Source: a virus
Reading direction: 5' to 3' (one strand)
DNA: 33,044 bases
Virus record (IMG/VR): IMGVR_UViG_3300021091_000240
Span: 1-33,044 of that record
The position numbers were made by a program, and so were the translations under genes. Of the stretch, positions 4,658 through 11,358 are shown in pieces. The notes beneath the pieces were generated by a model. That model ran no database searches. It saw only the letters and a program-made list of their open reading frames with translations, and had not been told where the DNA came from. Numbering within the stretch: the stretch's first letter is position 1; the number at the start of each line of letters is the position of its first letter.

Positions 4658-5542
4658 ATGCCTACCATCTACGTTTTCGGTGATTCGTTCACTGTGCCCA
4701 ATCAAATCTACTCCGGCGCATCCCTCCACGGACTTTATGCCAGCCCCGGCGAAAGCTGGCAGCAGGGGCAGCCTCGTCCCAAGACCGCGACCTGGATCAA
4801 TCTAGTGGCTGCTGCGCTGAGCCAACAGCATCTAGATCTGGATCTGATCAATCACAGCCAGCACGGAGTAGCACAGGATTTCTGCTGGACCCAGATCAAC
4901 AAGGCCATGCCAGTGATCAATCCCGATGACTACGTGATAGTGGCGGTCACGCATCCCAATAGATTCTGGTACATCCACGAACATCCCAATCTGTCAAATC
5001 ACCACATCATACACATTGACCAGTATCTGGAAAAAGAGCAGGCACAGGCCATAAAACTGTTCATGCAGCACATACAGCGGCCCGAACTGGACACTCTACA
5101 CCAGACCAATCGCATGAAGAGCCTGGCCTACGAAGTGCTGAAACGAGGACTGCGCAGACCATTGATGATCAACTGTTTCGCCACGGATATCACAGAAGTT
5201 GACAGCATAGAAGAACTGGCCTGGGCCCAGGGCAATCTCTTCACTATACAGGCGCAGGAATATCTCCGAGGTAAAGACGACAGTGCCAATTTTTTCAAAG
5301 GCATAGACTGCAGATACAATCATCTCTGCCTCAGCAATCACAGGATCTTGGCTGACAAGGTCGTCGCGGCTTTCACAGAAGGCGCGGTGGTCGATCTAGA
5401 TCAGGGATTCTATCAAGGACTGTTGAAGGATGGCGTGCTAGATGACCTAGAGTTTTGCCAGAGAGAGTTGGACTGGGACAAGATGCAGTTCATCACACAG
5501 CAGCAACAGCAGCAAAAACGCACATGGATGAAATTGAGATAA
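4658..5542 (+). CDS. SGNH hydrolase-like protein, tandem copy A
   Basis: 294 residues. Block I is 'YVFGDSFTVP' with candidate nucleophile Ser10. 'LINHSQHGVAQDFCW' gives the block II Gly, 'VAVTHPNRFWY' aligns with block III, and 'CRYNHLCLSNHRILADK' near residue 215-235 provides the catalytic His region. It is clearly paralogous to the next gene: both share 'DCRYNHLCLSNH', 'IQRP', a 'VTHP/LTHP' motif and the ending 'EFCQRELD'. The last third carries a Gln-rich run before the basic tail. It ends one base before the next ATG, so the two are co-translated. No clear promoter is seen; TAATTA near 4646-4651 is a poor late-promoter match. Confidence 0.75.
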   Translation: MPTIYVFGDSFTVPNQIYSGASLHGLYASPGESWQQGQPRPKTATWINLVAAALSQQHLDLDLINHSQHGVAQDFCWTQINKAMPVINPDDYVIVAVTHPNRFWYIHEHPNLSNHHIIHIDQYLEKEQAQAIKLFMQHIQRPELDTLHQTNRMKSLAYEVLKRGLRRPLMINCFATDITEVDSIEELAWAQGNLFTIQAQEYLRGKDDSANFFKGIDCRYNHLCLSNHRILADKVVAAFTEGAVVDLDQGFYQGLLKDGVLDDLEFCQRELDWDKMQFITQQQQQQKRTWMKLR

Positions 5543-5543
5543 T

Positions 5544-6407
5544 ATGAGTAGATTATTCGTGATCGGAGACAGTTTTTCAGCCAGCCCAAAGAAAGGCGAC
5601 GAAACCAAGAATTGGTGCAGATTGTTGGCAGAACGGTTGCATCAAGAAACCGGACGAGATATCACGCTGATCAACAACAGTCTGGTGGGAACCAGCCAAG
5701 AATGGTGCTGGACGCATCTGCAGATTTGGTTGAACTATGAAATGACTGCAGATGATTACCTGGTGATCTGCCTCACGCATCCCAGCAGGGTATGGTTCTT
5801 GGATCACATGCCCGAAATGACCAATGCCAACATAATCGATCTAGATCGTTGGGTCACCAAAGAAGAAGCCAAAGCCATAGAACTCTATATCAGATACATA
5901 CAGCGTCCCATGATAGATCTCATGAACGTCAATAACAGATTGGCCTATGTGGCCTATCAGACGCAGCGCAGATCTCTAAGGAAACCTTTGATCATCAAAT
6001 GCTTCGATCAAGATTTGGATCAGGCCGTGGAATTCCCGGAACTTTTGATCGCTCAAGGATCTCTGATGTCAGACGTGCAGTATCATGAATTTGATGATCC
6101 CGAAGCAGAAAGAGAAAATAGATTTTGGCGAGGCATAGACTGCAGATATAATCATCTCTGCCTCAGCAATCACGAGATCTTGGTCCAGAAATTGCTGGAC
6201 AGTTTTGTATCTGGACAGGCCCTGGATCTCCAATCTGGATTCCATAGGGCGCTATTGAAACCAGGGGCGCTGGATGATATAGAATTCTGCCAGAGAGAAC
6301 TGGACATGCAGACCAGGAAAAACAATCTCGAGAATACCGATAAATTCAAGCCTATCATACCTTGGGCCAAACGAGTGGGTGTCAAAACCGGCCAAATAGA
6401 TGCCTGA
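5544..6407 (+). CDS. SGNH hydrolase-like protein, tandem copy B
   Basis: 287 residues, beginning MSRLFVIGDSFSASPKKGD with candidate nucleophile Ser10. 'LINNSLVGTSQEWCW' (block II), 'VICLTHPSRVWFL' (block III) and 'CRYNHLCLSNHEILVQK' (block V region) match the preceding gene position by position, so the pair arose by tandem duplication followed by marked divergence. This copy lacks the insertion seen in copy A between blocks I and II. Substrate is unknown; an esterase or O-deacetylase acting on host surface sugars would suit a late gene. The stop lies only four bases before the -35 box of the next promoter. Confidence 0.75.
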   Translation: MSRLFVIGDSFSASPKKGDETKNWCRLLAERLHQETGRDITLINNSLVGTSQEWCWTHLQIWLNYEMTADDYLVICLTHPSRVWFLDHMPEMTNANIIDLDRWVTKEEAKAIELYIRYIQRPMIDLMNVNNRLAYVAYQTQRRSLRKPLIIKCFDQDLDQAVEFPELLIAQGSLMSDVQYHEFDDPEAERENRFWRGIDCRYNHLCLSNHEILVQKLLDSFVSGQALDLQSGFHRALLKPGALDDIEFCQRELDMQTRKNNLENTDKFKPIIPWAKRVGVKTGQIDA

Positions 6408-6410
6408 TCG

Positions 6411-6439
6411 TTGACAGATGTGATAAATTAGTGTATACT
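6411..6439 (+). promoter_or_regulatory. Sigma-70-type promoter for the Bax-inhibitor-like gene
   Basis: TTGACA 6411-6416 and TATACT 6434-6439, spacing 17. It is followed by AAAGGAG (6452-6458) six bases before ATG 6465. This is the only host-type promoter seen between 1.0 and 12.3 kb, and it makes the gene an independent, probably early unit. Confidence 0.85.
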
Positions 6440-6464
6440 AGCAGTATCTTTAAAGGAGAATCAA

Positions 6465-7136
6465 ATGGATCGTAGTCTTTCAGCCGTAGAAAGCCTAAAC
6501 ACAGCAGTAGCGGGTGTTTTGGGTCGTATGGCAGTGGGTGTTTTCGCTACTTTGGTCGCAGCCGCCGTCATCAACGCCATGGGTCTAGTGCCCGTGCTGT
6601 TTGGCGGCATCCTAGGATATGTGATCATCTTCGCTCCTCTCGGTATGAGCCTGTTCCTGGCCTGGAAGGGTGCAGAAATGTCGGAGAGCACCATCAAGGC
6701 ATGGTATTTTGCCTTTGCTGCTGTGATGGGTGTCAGCCTTAGTCTGATCATCAGCATGTTTACCACAGCCTCGATAGTCAATGCTCTAATTGGTACCACT
6801 GTGAGTTTTGGTGCCTTGGCAGCATGGGGATACTTCACCAAACGTGATATATCTGGATGGGGACCATTCTTGTTCGCAGGTGTCATCGGATTGATCGTGG
6901 CAGGTATCGCTAACATCTTTATCGCTAGCACCGCTCTGCAGATGACCTTGAATGTGTTGACCATCTTGATCTTCCTAGGACTCACAGCCTATGACATGAA
7001 TCGCATCCGTGATATGTTCTGGTCAGCCAGCGAAAGCGAAATCGCTAGGCTGCAGTGGTTTGGAGCACTGAGCCTCTACATCAACTTTATCAATATTTTC
7101 GTGAGCCTACTGCAGTTATTTGGCAATAGAGAATAA
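6465..7136 (+). CDS. Bax inhibitor-1/YccA-family integral membrane protein
   Basis: 223 residues with about seven hydrophobic helices and the hallmarks of the bacterial BI-1 family (YccA/YbhL/TMBIM): 'WGYFTKRDISGWGPFLF' before helix 5, 'IFLGLTAYDMNRIRDM' after helix 6 with the conserved Asp, and the terminal 'GALSLYINFINIFVSLLQLFGNR'-type helix. Length equals bacterial relatives, so it is intact. In E. coli YccA is a substrate and modulator of the FtsH protease; others are proposed Ca2+/H+ leak channels. A phage copy may protect phage membrane proteins or block FtsH-dependent stress, which is inference. It stands alone between its own sigma-70 promoter and a terminator. Confidence 0.92.
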   Translation: MDRSLSAVESLNTAVAGVLGRMAVGVFATLVAAAVINAMGLVPVLFGGILGYVIIFAPLGMSLFLAWKGAEMSESTIKAWYFAFAAVMGVSLSLIISMFTTASIVNALIGTTVSFGALAAWGYFTKRDISGWGPFLFAGVIGLIVAGIANIFIASTALQMTLNVLTILIFLGLTAYDMNRIRDMFWSASESEIARLQWFGALSLYINFINIFVSLLQLFGNRE

Positions 7137-7154
7137 TCGACCTAGCAACAAAAC

Positions 7155-7178
7155 AAAACCCGCTTCGGCGGGTTTTTT
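7155..7178. terminator. Bidirectional intrinsic terminator
   Basis: CCCGC (7159-7163), loop TTCG, GCGGG (7168-7172), with AAAA before and T6 (7173-7178) after. It serves the Bax-inhibitor gene on + and, read the other way, the replication operon on - (the minus strand gives GCGGG-TTTTGTTTTG). It separates two convergent genes 43 bases apart. Confidence 0.93.
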
Positions 7179-7179
7179 A

Positions 7180-7893
7180 TTAATCTAAAATATTATTCTG
7201 CTGTTCTAGACTTAGTTCTTGATCTTCTAGATCTCTTATTATTTCGCTCAGTTGGTCGATGATACCTAGATTCCTTAATATCTTAAACACGAGGTTTTCC
7301 ACAGACCATTCTCCCGCTCGTTCTAATCCTGCTTTGCGCATCTTGGTGACTTTCTCTTTGGCCAATCGAAGTTTGTTGATATCTTTGCTGAGCATAGCGA
7401 TCTCAATATCATGCATCACGGAATCTTTTTTGGCTTCAACTGAGGCATCATCGATTTTAGGTTTGACCTTTTTAGGTTCGACCAGCCATCGATCTTTGGC
7501 TAGGCTATAAACACCTGTGCTATGATGAGGTTCGTCTTCGCCTTGCACATAACATTCTACAGGTAGTCCTTTGATAGTGATATTATGCTGTTCTCCCCAT
7601 AATGCTTTCTTTGCATTATAGAGTTCTCGTTGTTCGTCTGTGGGGGTTCCGGGAACTATGAGATGCAGATCTAGATCTGAATACTGTGTCCAAGTGTAGT
7701 TAGCGTTAGATCCGGTTATGGTATAATCGGTGATTTCTAGATCTATGCCTACGAATTCTTCAAAGGCGCGAGCGATTTCTATGAGTTTAGATTCGACCGC
7801 AGGATCTAACTGCTCATCCTGCCAGATCTTAGGATTTAACTGTTTGTTGACAGTGACGTAATCTGCTCGTTCGTGTAGTTCTCGTAGACGCAT
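7180..7893 (-). CDS. Nucleotidyltransferase-like protein
   Basis: 237 residues. 'TITGSNANYTWTQYSDLDLHL' (residues about 58-78) has the pol-beta-type nucleotidyltransferase signature: Gly61-Ser62 followed by Asp73-x-Asp75, the metal-binding pair. The N-terminal 50 residues and a charged, helical C-terminal half (Lys/Glu-rich, ending 'LSLEQQNNILD') flank it. Many T4-like marine phages encode a protein with this motif whose substrate is unknown; tRNA, small-molecule (aminoglycoside-like) or toxin-type AMP transfer are all possible for the superfamily. It is the last gene of the operon that begins with the primase, and its stop abuts the terminator. Confidence 0.75.
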   Translation of the reverse strand: MRLRELHERADYVTVNKQLNPKIWQDEQLDPAVESKLIEIARAFEEFVGIDLEITDYTITGSNANYTWTQYSDLDLHLIVPGTPTDEQRELYNAKKALWGEQHNITIKGLPVECYVQGEDEPHHSTGVYSLAKDRWLVEPKKVKPKIDDASVEAKKDSVMHDIEIAMLSKDINKLRLAKEKVTKMRKAGLERAGEWSVENLVFKILRNLGIIDQLSEIIRDLEDQELSLEQQNNILD

Positions 7894-7896
7894 CCA

Positions 7897-8148
7897 TTAT
7901 TTAGCCCACATCAAATGATAGGTTAATAGAGTATTTTCGTCGTAGATCTCTGCCATCAATCTTACGCTAGATCCAGAGTGGTCTAGAACTAATTGACAGC
8001 AGGTCTTAGGTTGTTTTAGCAACCAGGAAATTTCATCCTGACCTACTTCTTTCTGCACCTTCGGCCAATCTATATCGTAATAATTAGCAGATTCGTCTGT
8101 GGTATATTCCCACTCAGCGAGTTTAAAACGGTGCGTCTTCATCTGCAT
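7897..8148 (-). CDS. Small conserved-looking protein, unknown (83 aa)
   Basis: Lies between the helicase and nucleotidyltransferase genes, overlapping the helicase 3' end by 26 bases and ending three bases before the next start. An alternative start at 8142 (MKTHRF) is possible. The product is soluble and mixed alpha/beta: 'RFKLAEWEYTTDESANYYDIDW', a Gln/Cys-containing centre 'QPKTCCQLVLDHSG', and 'LMAEIYDENTLLTYHLMW'. No motif recognised. The tight packing in a replication operon is the main reason to call it a gene. Confidence 0.65.
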   Translation of the reverse strand: MQMKTHRFKLAEWEYTTDESANYYDIDWPKVQKEVGQDEISWLLKQPKTCCQLVLDHSGSSVRLMAEIYDENTLLTYHLMWAK

Positions 8149-9544
8149 TCATATTGTTCAAGATTTCACGCAACTTCGTACTTTCAACGTGCCCTCGTAT
8201 CTTGCCAACTGATGCACCTTCGCTAGGTTCTTCTCTCTGTACTTCTGTTTTGCGTTTGATACTTTCAATGATACTGGTAGCACCACGACTCGCACCATTG
8301 TGGCTTTCTTGTTCTTCCTCAGGTAGATCACTGATCTTCAGTGTTTCTAGATTGAATTCTAGATCTACTTTTTGTCCTACACCGCTAGAACTACGAGTTT
8401 TCATCAGCTGTATCTGATAGCGCCCACGCTCACGCATGGCACGTGATGTAAAGATACCGAACACATTGTCTGCGGTCTGGATCTTGGATAATCCACCTGA
8501 GATGTGGCTGTGATCGAATTCTACTTCTTCTACGGCACCTCGATTCAACTGTGCAGCCGTGACCAATATGCATTGTCTCTCTACTGCGAGATTTCTTAAT
8601 TCTTCCGATACATATTTGTCTTTGATGAATAGATCCGCGGGTGAAATCTTTTTACTGATAGGCATCAATAGATCTAGATAATCTACCAATAGCACATCGA
8701 CCTTCCTAGTGGTTTTGATTTCGTACTCTTTTAGGTAAGCACGTATGTCATTGGCAGTTTTACCAGAAGGCATATATTTGACCTGATATGCGCCTGATTT
8801 TTTACCGATGATCCTAACTTTCATTTCGACATCGTCTAGTTCTTTAAAAATCTCTTTGGTATGGATTCCTGTAGTCATGGCATCCATGCGCATACAGACT
8901 AGATCTTCTGAAAGTTCTAGGGTTAGATAAACGACATTTAATCCCTGGAGAGCCCAGTTGACTCCTAGATTAGCCAGGAACAAGGATTTACCTGCACCAG
9001 AACCCCCTGCGAAGATATTGAGCTCGCCTCTATTCATACCACCGAACAATCTTCGATCGAGGCTAGGCCATCCTGTTGAGATCTGCCCATTCTTATCTTT
9101 GATTCGCATCAATCTAGCACGGGGATCTTCAAAATAGTTTGTTCCCATATCTTTGGCTAGTCCTATCTGTACTGCTTCCTTGATCATGACTTCGACAGCA
9201 CCATAATCTTTTTTCTCTAATAGATCTGCTGAATTAATGATTGCACGTTCTAATGCTTTATGTCTAGTGAAGTTTTCAAATTCATCCATCAACCAATCTA
9301 AATGGCCTTCCTTGGCTTCTTCTGGTTTCCTCAACCCTACTTTACAGGTAGCATTGACCATTTCATAGTCAGGCAACACAGAATACTGTTTGGCATATTC
9401 ATTGATGAACTCTGCGGCATCTTGTAATTTGCGGTCAAATAAAGTGTGATCGAATATTCCTTGGCATCGCACAAATGTTTCAGCATCTGCCAGCATGAGT
9501 TCTAGATATAGTTTTTGTTCTTCGTATCCGTAATCTTTAATCAT
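8123..9544 (-). CDS. 41: Replicative DNA helicase, T4 gp41 type (DnaB family)
   Basis: 473 residues, the expected length for T4 gp41. The N-terminal about 135 residues are helical. The RecA-like domain starts near 155 with 'STGWPSLDRRLFGG', has Walker A 'GGSGAGKS' (180-187), the catalytic-Glu strand 'VVYLTLELSED' (Glu210), Walker B 'VDVLLVDYLD' (282-291), 'VTAAQLNRGA' (328-337) and 'SHISGGLSKIQTAD'. It unwinds the fork as a hexamer 5' to 3' on the lagging strand and works with the primase encoded at 11351. A long polar linker after residue 410 ends in the acidic tip 'NADEDAPF', reminiscent of SSB tails. The start overlaps the preceding stop by ATGA. Confidence 0.95.
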   Translation of the reverse strand: MIKDYGYEEQKLYLELMLADAETFVRCQGIFDHTLFDRKLQDAAEFINEYAKQYSVLPDYEMVNATCKVGLRKPEEAKEGHLDWLMDEFENFTRHKALERAIINSADLLEKKDYGAVEVMIKEAVQIGLAKDMGTNYFEDPRARLMRIKDKNGQISTGWPSLDRRLFGGMNRGELNIFAGGSGAGKSLFLANLGVNWALQGLNVVYLTLELSEDLVCMRMDAMTTGIHTKEIFKELDDVEMKVRIIGKKSGAYQVKYMPSGKTANDIRAYLKEYEIKTTRKVDVLLVDYLDLLMPISKKISPADLFIKDKYVSEELRNLAVERQCILVTAAQLNRGAVEEVEFDHSHISGGLSKIQTADNVFGIFTSRAMRERGRYQIQLMKTRSSSGVGQKVDLEFNLETLKISDLPEEEQESHNGASRGATSIIESIKRKTEVQREEPSEGASVGKIRGHVESTKLREILNNMNADEDAPF

Positions 9545-10146
9545 AATATAACGTAATCAATTATAAGACATTTCCTTGGAATGGATTTCACAGGATATAC
9601 TCCATGGAATACATCTCCTTTTGCTATTATACACTTTCCTGGTTCTGGAAGTAAAGCCTTATAACAGGGAGGATTACCGTCTGTCATAAAAGCGTAAAAG
9701 GCCCCGTGTAGATCTTCTTTTTCATCTAAATTCTGTTCTTTAACAGCCTCTGTATAAATTATCTGTGTGATAGATTTTTTTCCGTGGCTATGGACGCTTT
9801 GCCAACCACCTTCTCGATAATCTACCATCCAACTTATCGCTGGCTCTATATCATAATAGATACAATTTTCATACAGACGTTTTCGAGTCCACTTCGCTAT
9901 CTTTTCTACGATCGGAAAAAATATTGCTGGATCTATCATTTCACTTTCGCCATAAAACCGATGATTTATTCTTGTAGATAATTCAGGATCTCTCCACATA
10001 GGAAATTGCCAGGCATTAAATGACGAAGTTTCACGGCTATAGTCTTTTTTAGAATCACCGATTGTAAAAGGTTTTATATCCTCATAATCGTTATAATATG
10101 AATCTAATAAAAATTGATTGCCGCAGACATAAAGATTATTGGTCAT
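9541..10146 (-). CDS. 2OG-Fe(II) oxygenase-like protein with HxH motif
   Basis: 201 residues. The pattern 'WMVDYREGGWQSVHSHGKKS' then 'YAFMTDG' then 'GDVFHGVYPVKSIPRKCLI' matches the phage-type 2OG-Fe(II) oxygenase fold: a Trp/Tyr-Gly lead-in, His119-x-His121, distal His181 and Arg191. The usual second ligand Asp is replaced by His (HxH), as in some members of that family, so activity is uncertain. It may instead be a structural or regulatory relative. It is coupled by ATGA overlaps to the carbamoyltransferase-like gene before it and the helicase after it. The target is unknown; a place in a replication operon hints at nucleotide or DNA-base chemistry. Confidence 0.65.
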   Translation of the reverse strand: MTNNLYVCGNQFLLDSYYNDYEDIKPFTIGDSKKDYSRETSSFNAWQFPMWRDPELSTRINHRFYGESEMIDPAIFFPIVEKIAKWTRKRLYENCIYYDIEPAISWMVDYREGGWQSVHSHGKKSITQIIYTEAVKEQNLDEKEDLHGAFYAFMTDGNPPCYKALLPEPGKCIIAKGDVFHGVYPVKSIPRKCLIIDYVIL

Positions 10147-11111
10147 TTTATTTCTATGTGCTTAGCCAGTTCGCCTTTCCAATCGATCCTAATCTGTCGG
10201 CGATACAGTGCTGCACCAATGGCACTGCTGGCATCACCGGGGATCGGCAAACTCCATATACGATCATATTGTCCTGACAATTTTTTGTTGAATTTGCTGT
10301 TCATGGCGCAGCCACCCATGTATACTAGATTTTTACTAGGCGCTAATTTTTTTGCCCAATCGAAAACATGTTGGGCCTGCACCTCGAATTCTTCTTGCAC
10401 AGCAGCAGCCAGATCAAAAATATTTTGTTGATCCATATCTAGAAATGGCCAATTCCAAACACCTCTATGTAAATTATATCTCATGGTGAGATCTGATCTC
10501 CAATATTTTTTGACCAAATCTCTATACCTCCCGGGATCGCCCCGATCGCTTAATTTTTGCAAAACGTGTTCTTCACCCAACGGTTTCAAACCAACTAAAT
10601 CTGTGAATGCCGAATAAAATATACCAAGGCTAGTCGGATAAGATCTGCTAAACACCTTTTCTAACTTCATATTGTCGGCCTGCCATATAGATATGCTTTC
10701 CCATTCCCCTATGGCATCTATCACCACCACAGAGGCTTGATCAAAAGGACTAGTATAATACCCGGCTGCGGCATGACTGAGATGATGATCCATGTATGAA
10801 ATCTTTACTTTTGGCCATCCCAGTTTTTTTAGATATCTACTCGGTATATCGTTTAAATCAAATGCAGCATAAAACTGTCCTGCATACACCTGCCTACACT
10901 TTTTCCACAGGGGTCGTTCATACCAAACGATTTCATCCGGCGACCTACCATTGCTATGATTTAGCGCATCGAAATAGATCCTTGAACAGAGATATTGATC
11001 ACCGATTGAGCCAGAATATTCAGCACTGCGTTTCCAAAATTTTAAACCGGTGTCATCAACGACAGCGATACTGGCGTCGTGATTGAGGGCATTGATACCC
11101 CATGTAATCAT
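10143..11111 (-). CDS. Carbamoyltransferase-like protein (NodU/TobZ N-terminal domain only)
   Basis: 322 residues from the preferred start. 'WGINALNHDASIAVVDD' (His11, Asp12), 'MDHHLSHAAAGYYTSPF', 'VVVIDAIGEW' and 'YMGGCAMNSK' with 'IPGDASSAIGAAL' are hallmarks of the Kae1-like N-terminal domain of O-carbamoyltransferases such as NodU and TobZ, which makes carbamoyl-adenylate and moves carbamoyl to a hydroxyl. The C-terminal domain of full enzymes (usually 550-600 residues) is missing. Similar short forms are annotated in T4-like cyanophages. ATG 11111 overlaps the upstream stop as ATGA and has AGAGGA eight bases before it, so it is preferred over ATG 11132. A DNA-base or sugar substrate is possible. 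Confidence 0.85.
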   Translation of the reverse strand: MITWGINALNHDASIAVVDDTGLKFWKRSAEYSGSIGDQYLCSRIYFDALNHSNGRSPDEIVWYERPLWKKCRQVYAGQFYAAFDLNDIPSRYLKKLGWPKVKISYMDHHLSHAAAGYYTSPFDQASVVVIDAIGEWESISIWQADNMKLEKVFSRSYPTSLGIFYSAFTDLVGLKPLGEEHVLQKLSDRGDPGRYRDLVKKYWRSDLTMRYNLHRGVWNWPFLDMDQQNIFDLAAAVQEEFEVQAQHVFDWAKKLAPSKNLVYMGGCAMNSKFNKKLSGQYDRIWSLPIPGDASSAIGAALYRRQIRIDWKGELAKHIEIK

Positions 11112-11245
11112 ATCATCATTCCTCTTTGACATTCTACCTTATATATCATAATATATTCTGGGATATGTATCATAGATAATAGAGCCAAAAATGAGAAAGT
11201 GGCTGCCATAAATCCTAGGAAGAAAGAGAAAAGATATTTTTTCAT
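11108..11245 (-). CDS. Micro-gene: single-span membrane protein (45 aa)
   Basis: Starts MKKYLFSFFLGFMAATFSFL: two lysines, then about 20 hydrophobic residues, then a short polar tail ending 'VECQRGMMI'. This is an inner-membrane anchor or uncleaved signal. The ATG overlaps the stop of the preceding micro-gene (ATGA at 11242-11245) and its own TGA overlaps the start of the carbamoyltransferase-like gene (ATGA at 11108-11111), so it is locked into the operon at both ends. That double coupling, rather than length, makes it credible. No family recognised. Confidence 0.7.
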   Translation of the reverse strand: MKKYLFSFFLGFMAATFSFLALLSMIHIPEYIMIYKVECQRGMMI

Positions 11246-11358
11246 TTGTATATAAATGGATCTCTTTTTTTAAGTTCTTCTAGTCTTTTTTTCCAAGCAC
11301 GATTTTGCTGGTATCGCTTATACGGCCAAACAATAAAATCTATAATTTTTTTAAACAT
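11242..11358 (-). CDS. Micro-gene: basic 38-aa protein, conserved phage type
   Basis: Begins MFKKIIDFIVWPYKRYQQNR and ends 'KKRDPFIYK'. ATG at 11356-11358 lies inside the 3' end of the primase gene (8-nt overlap), with GGAG seven bases upstream. The layout, an amphipathic 'FIVWPYKRY' start, a Lys/Arg-Leu-Glu helix and the ending RDPFIY, matches a tiny protein I recall from T4-like marine phages; this is memory, not a search. It could attach to the membrane through its aromatic start. Its stop is coupled to the next micro-gene by ATGA. Confidence 0.7.
   Translation of the reverse strand: MFKKIIDFIVWPYKRYQQNRAWKKRLEELKKRDPFIYK

Noticed and set aside
6461-6985. 174-codon open frame on the minus strand opposite the Bax-inhibitor gene
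   Set aside because: Composition (Ile, Thr, Ala, Pro, Lys without pattern) is the mirror of a hydrophobic + strand gene with clear family motifs, promoter and ribosome site.
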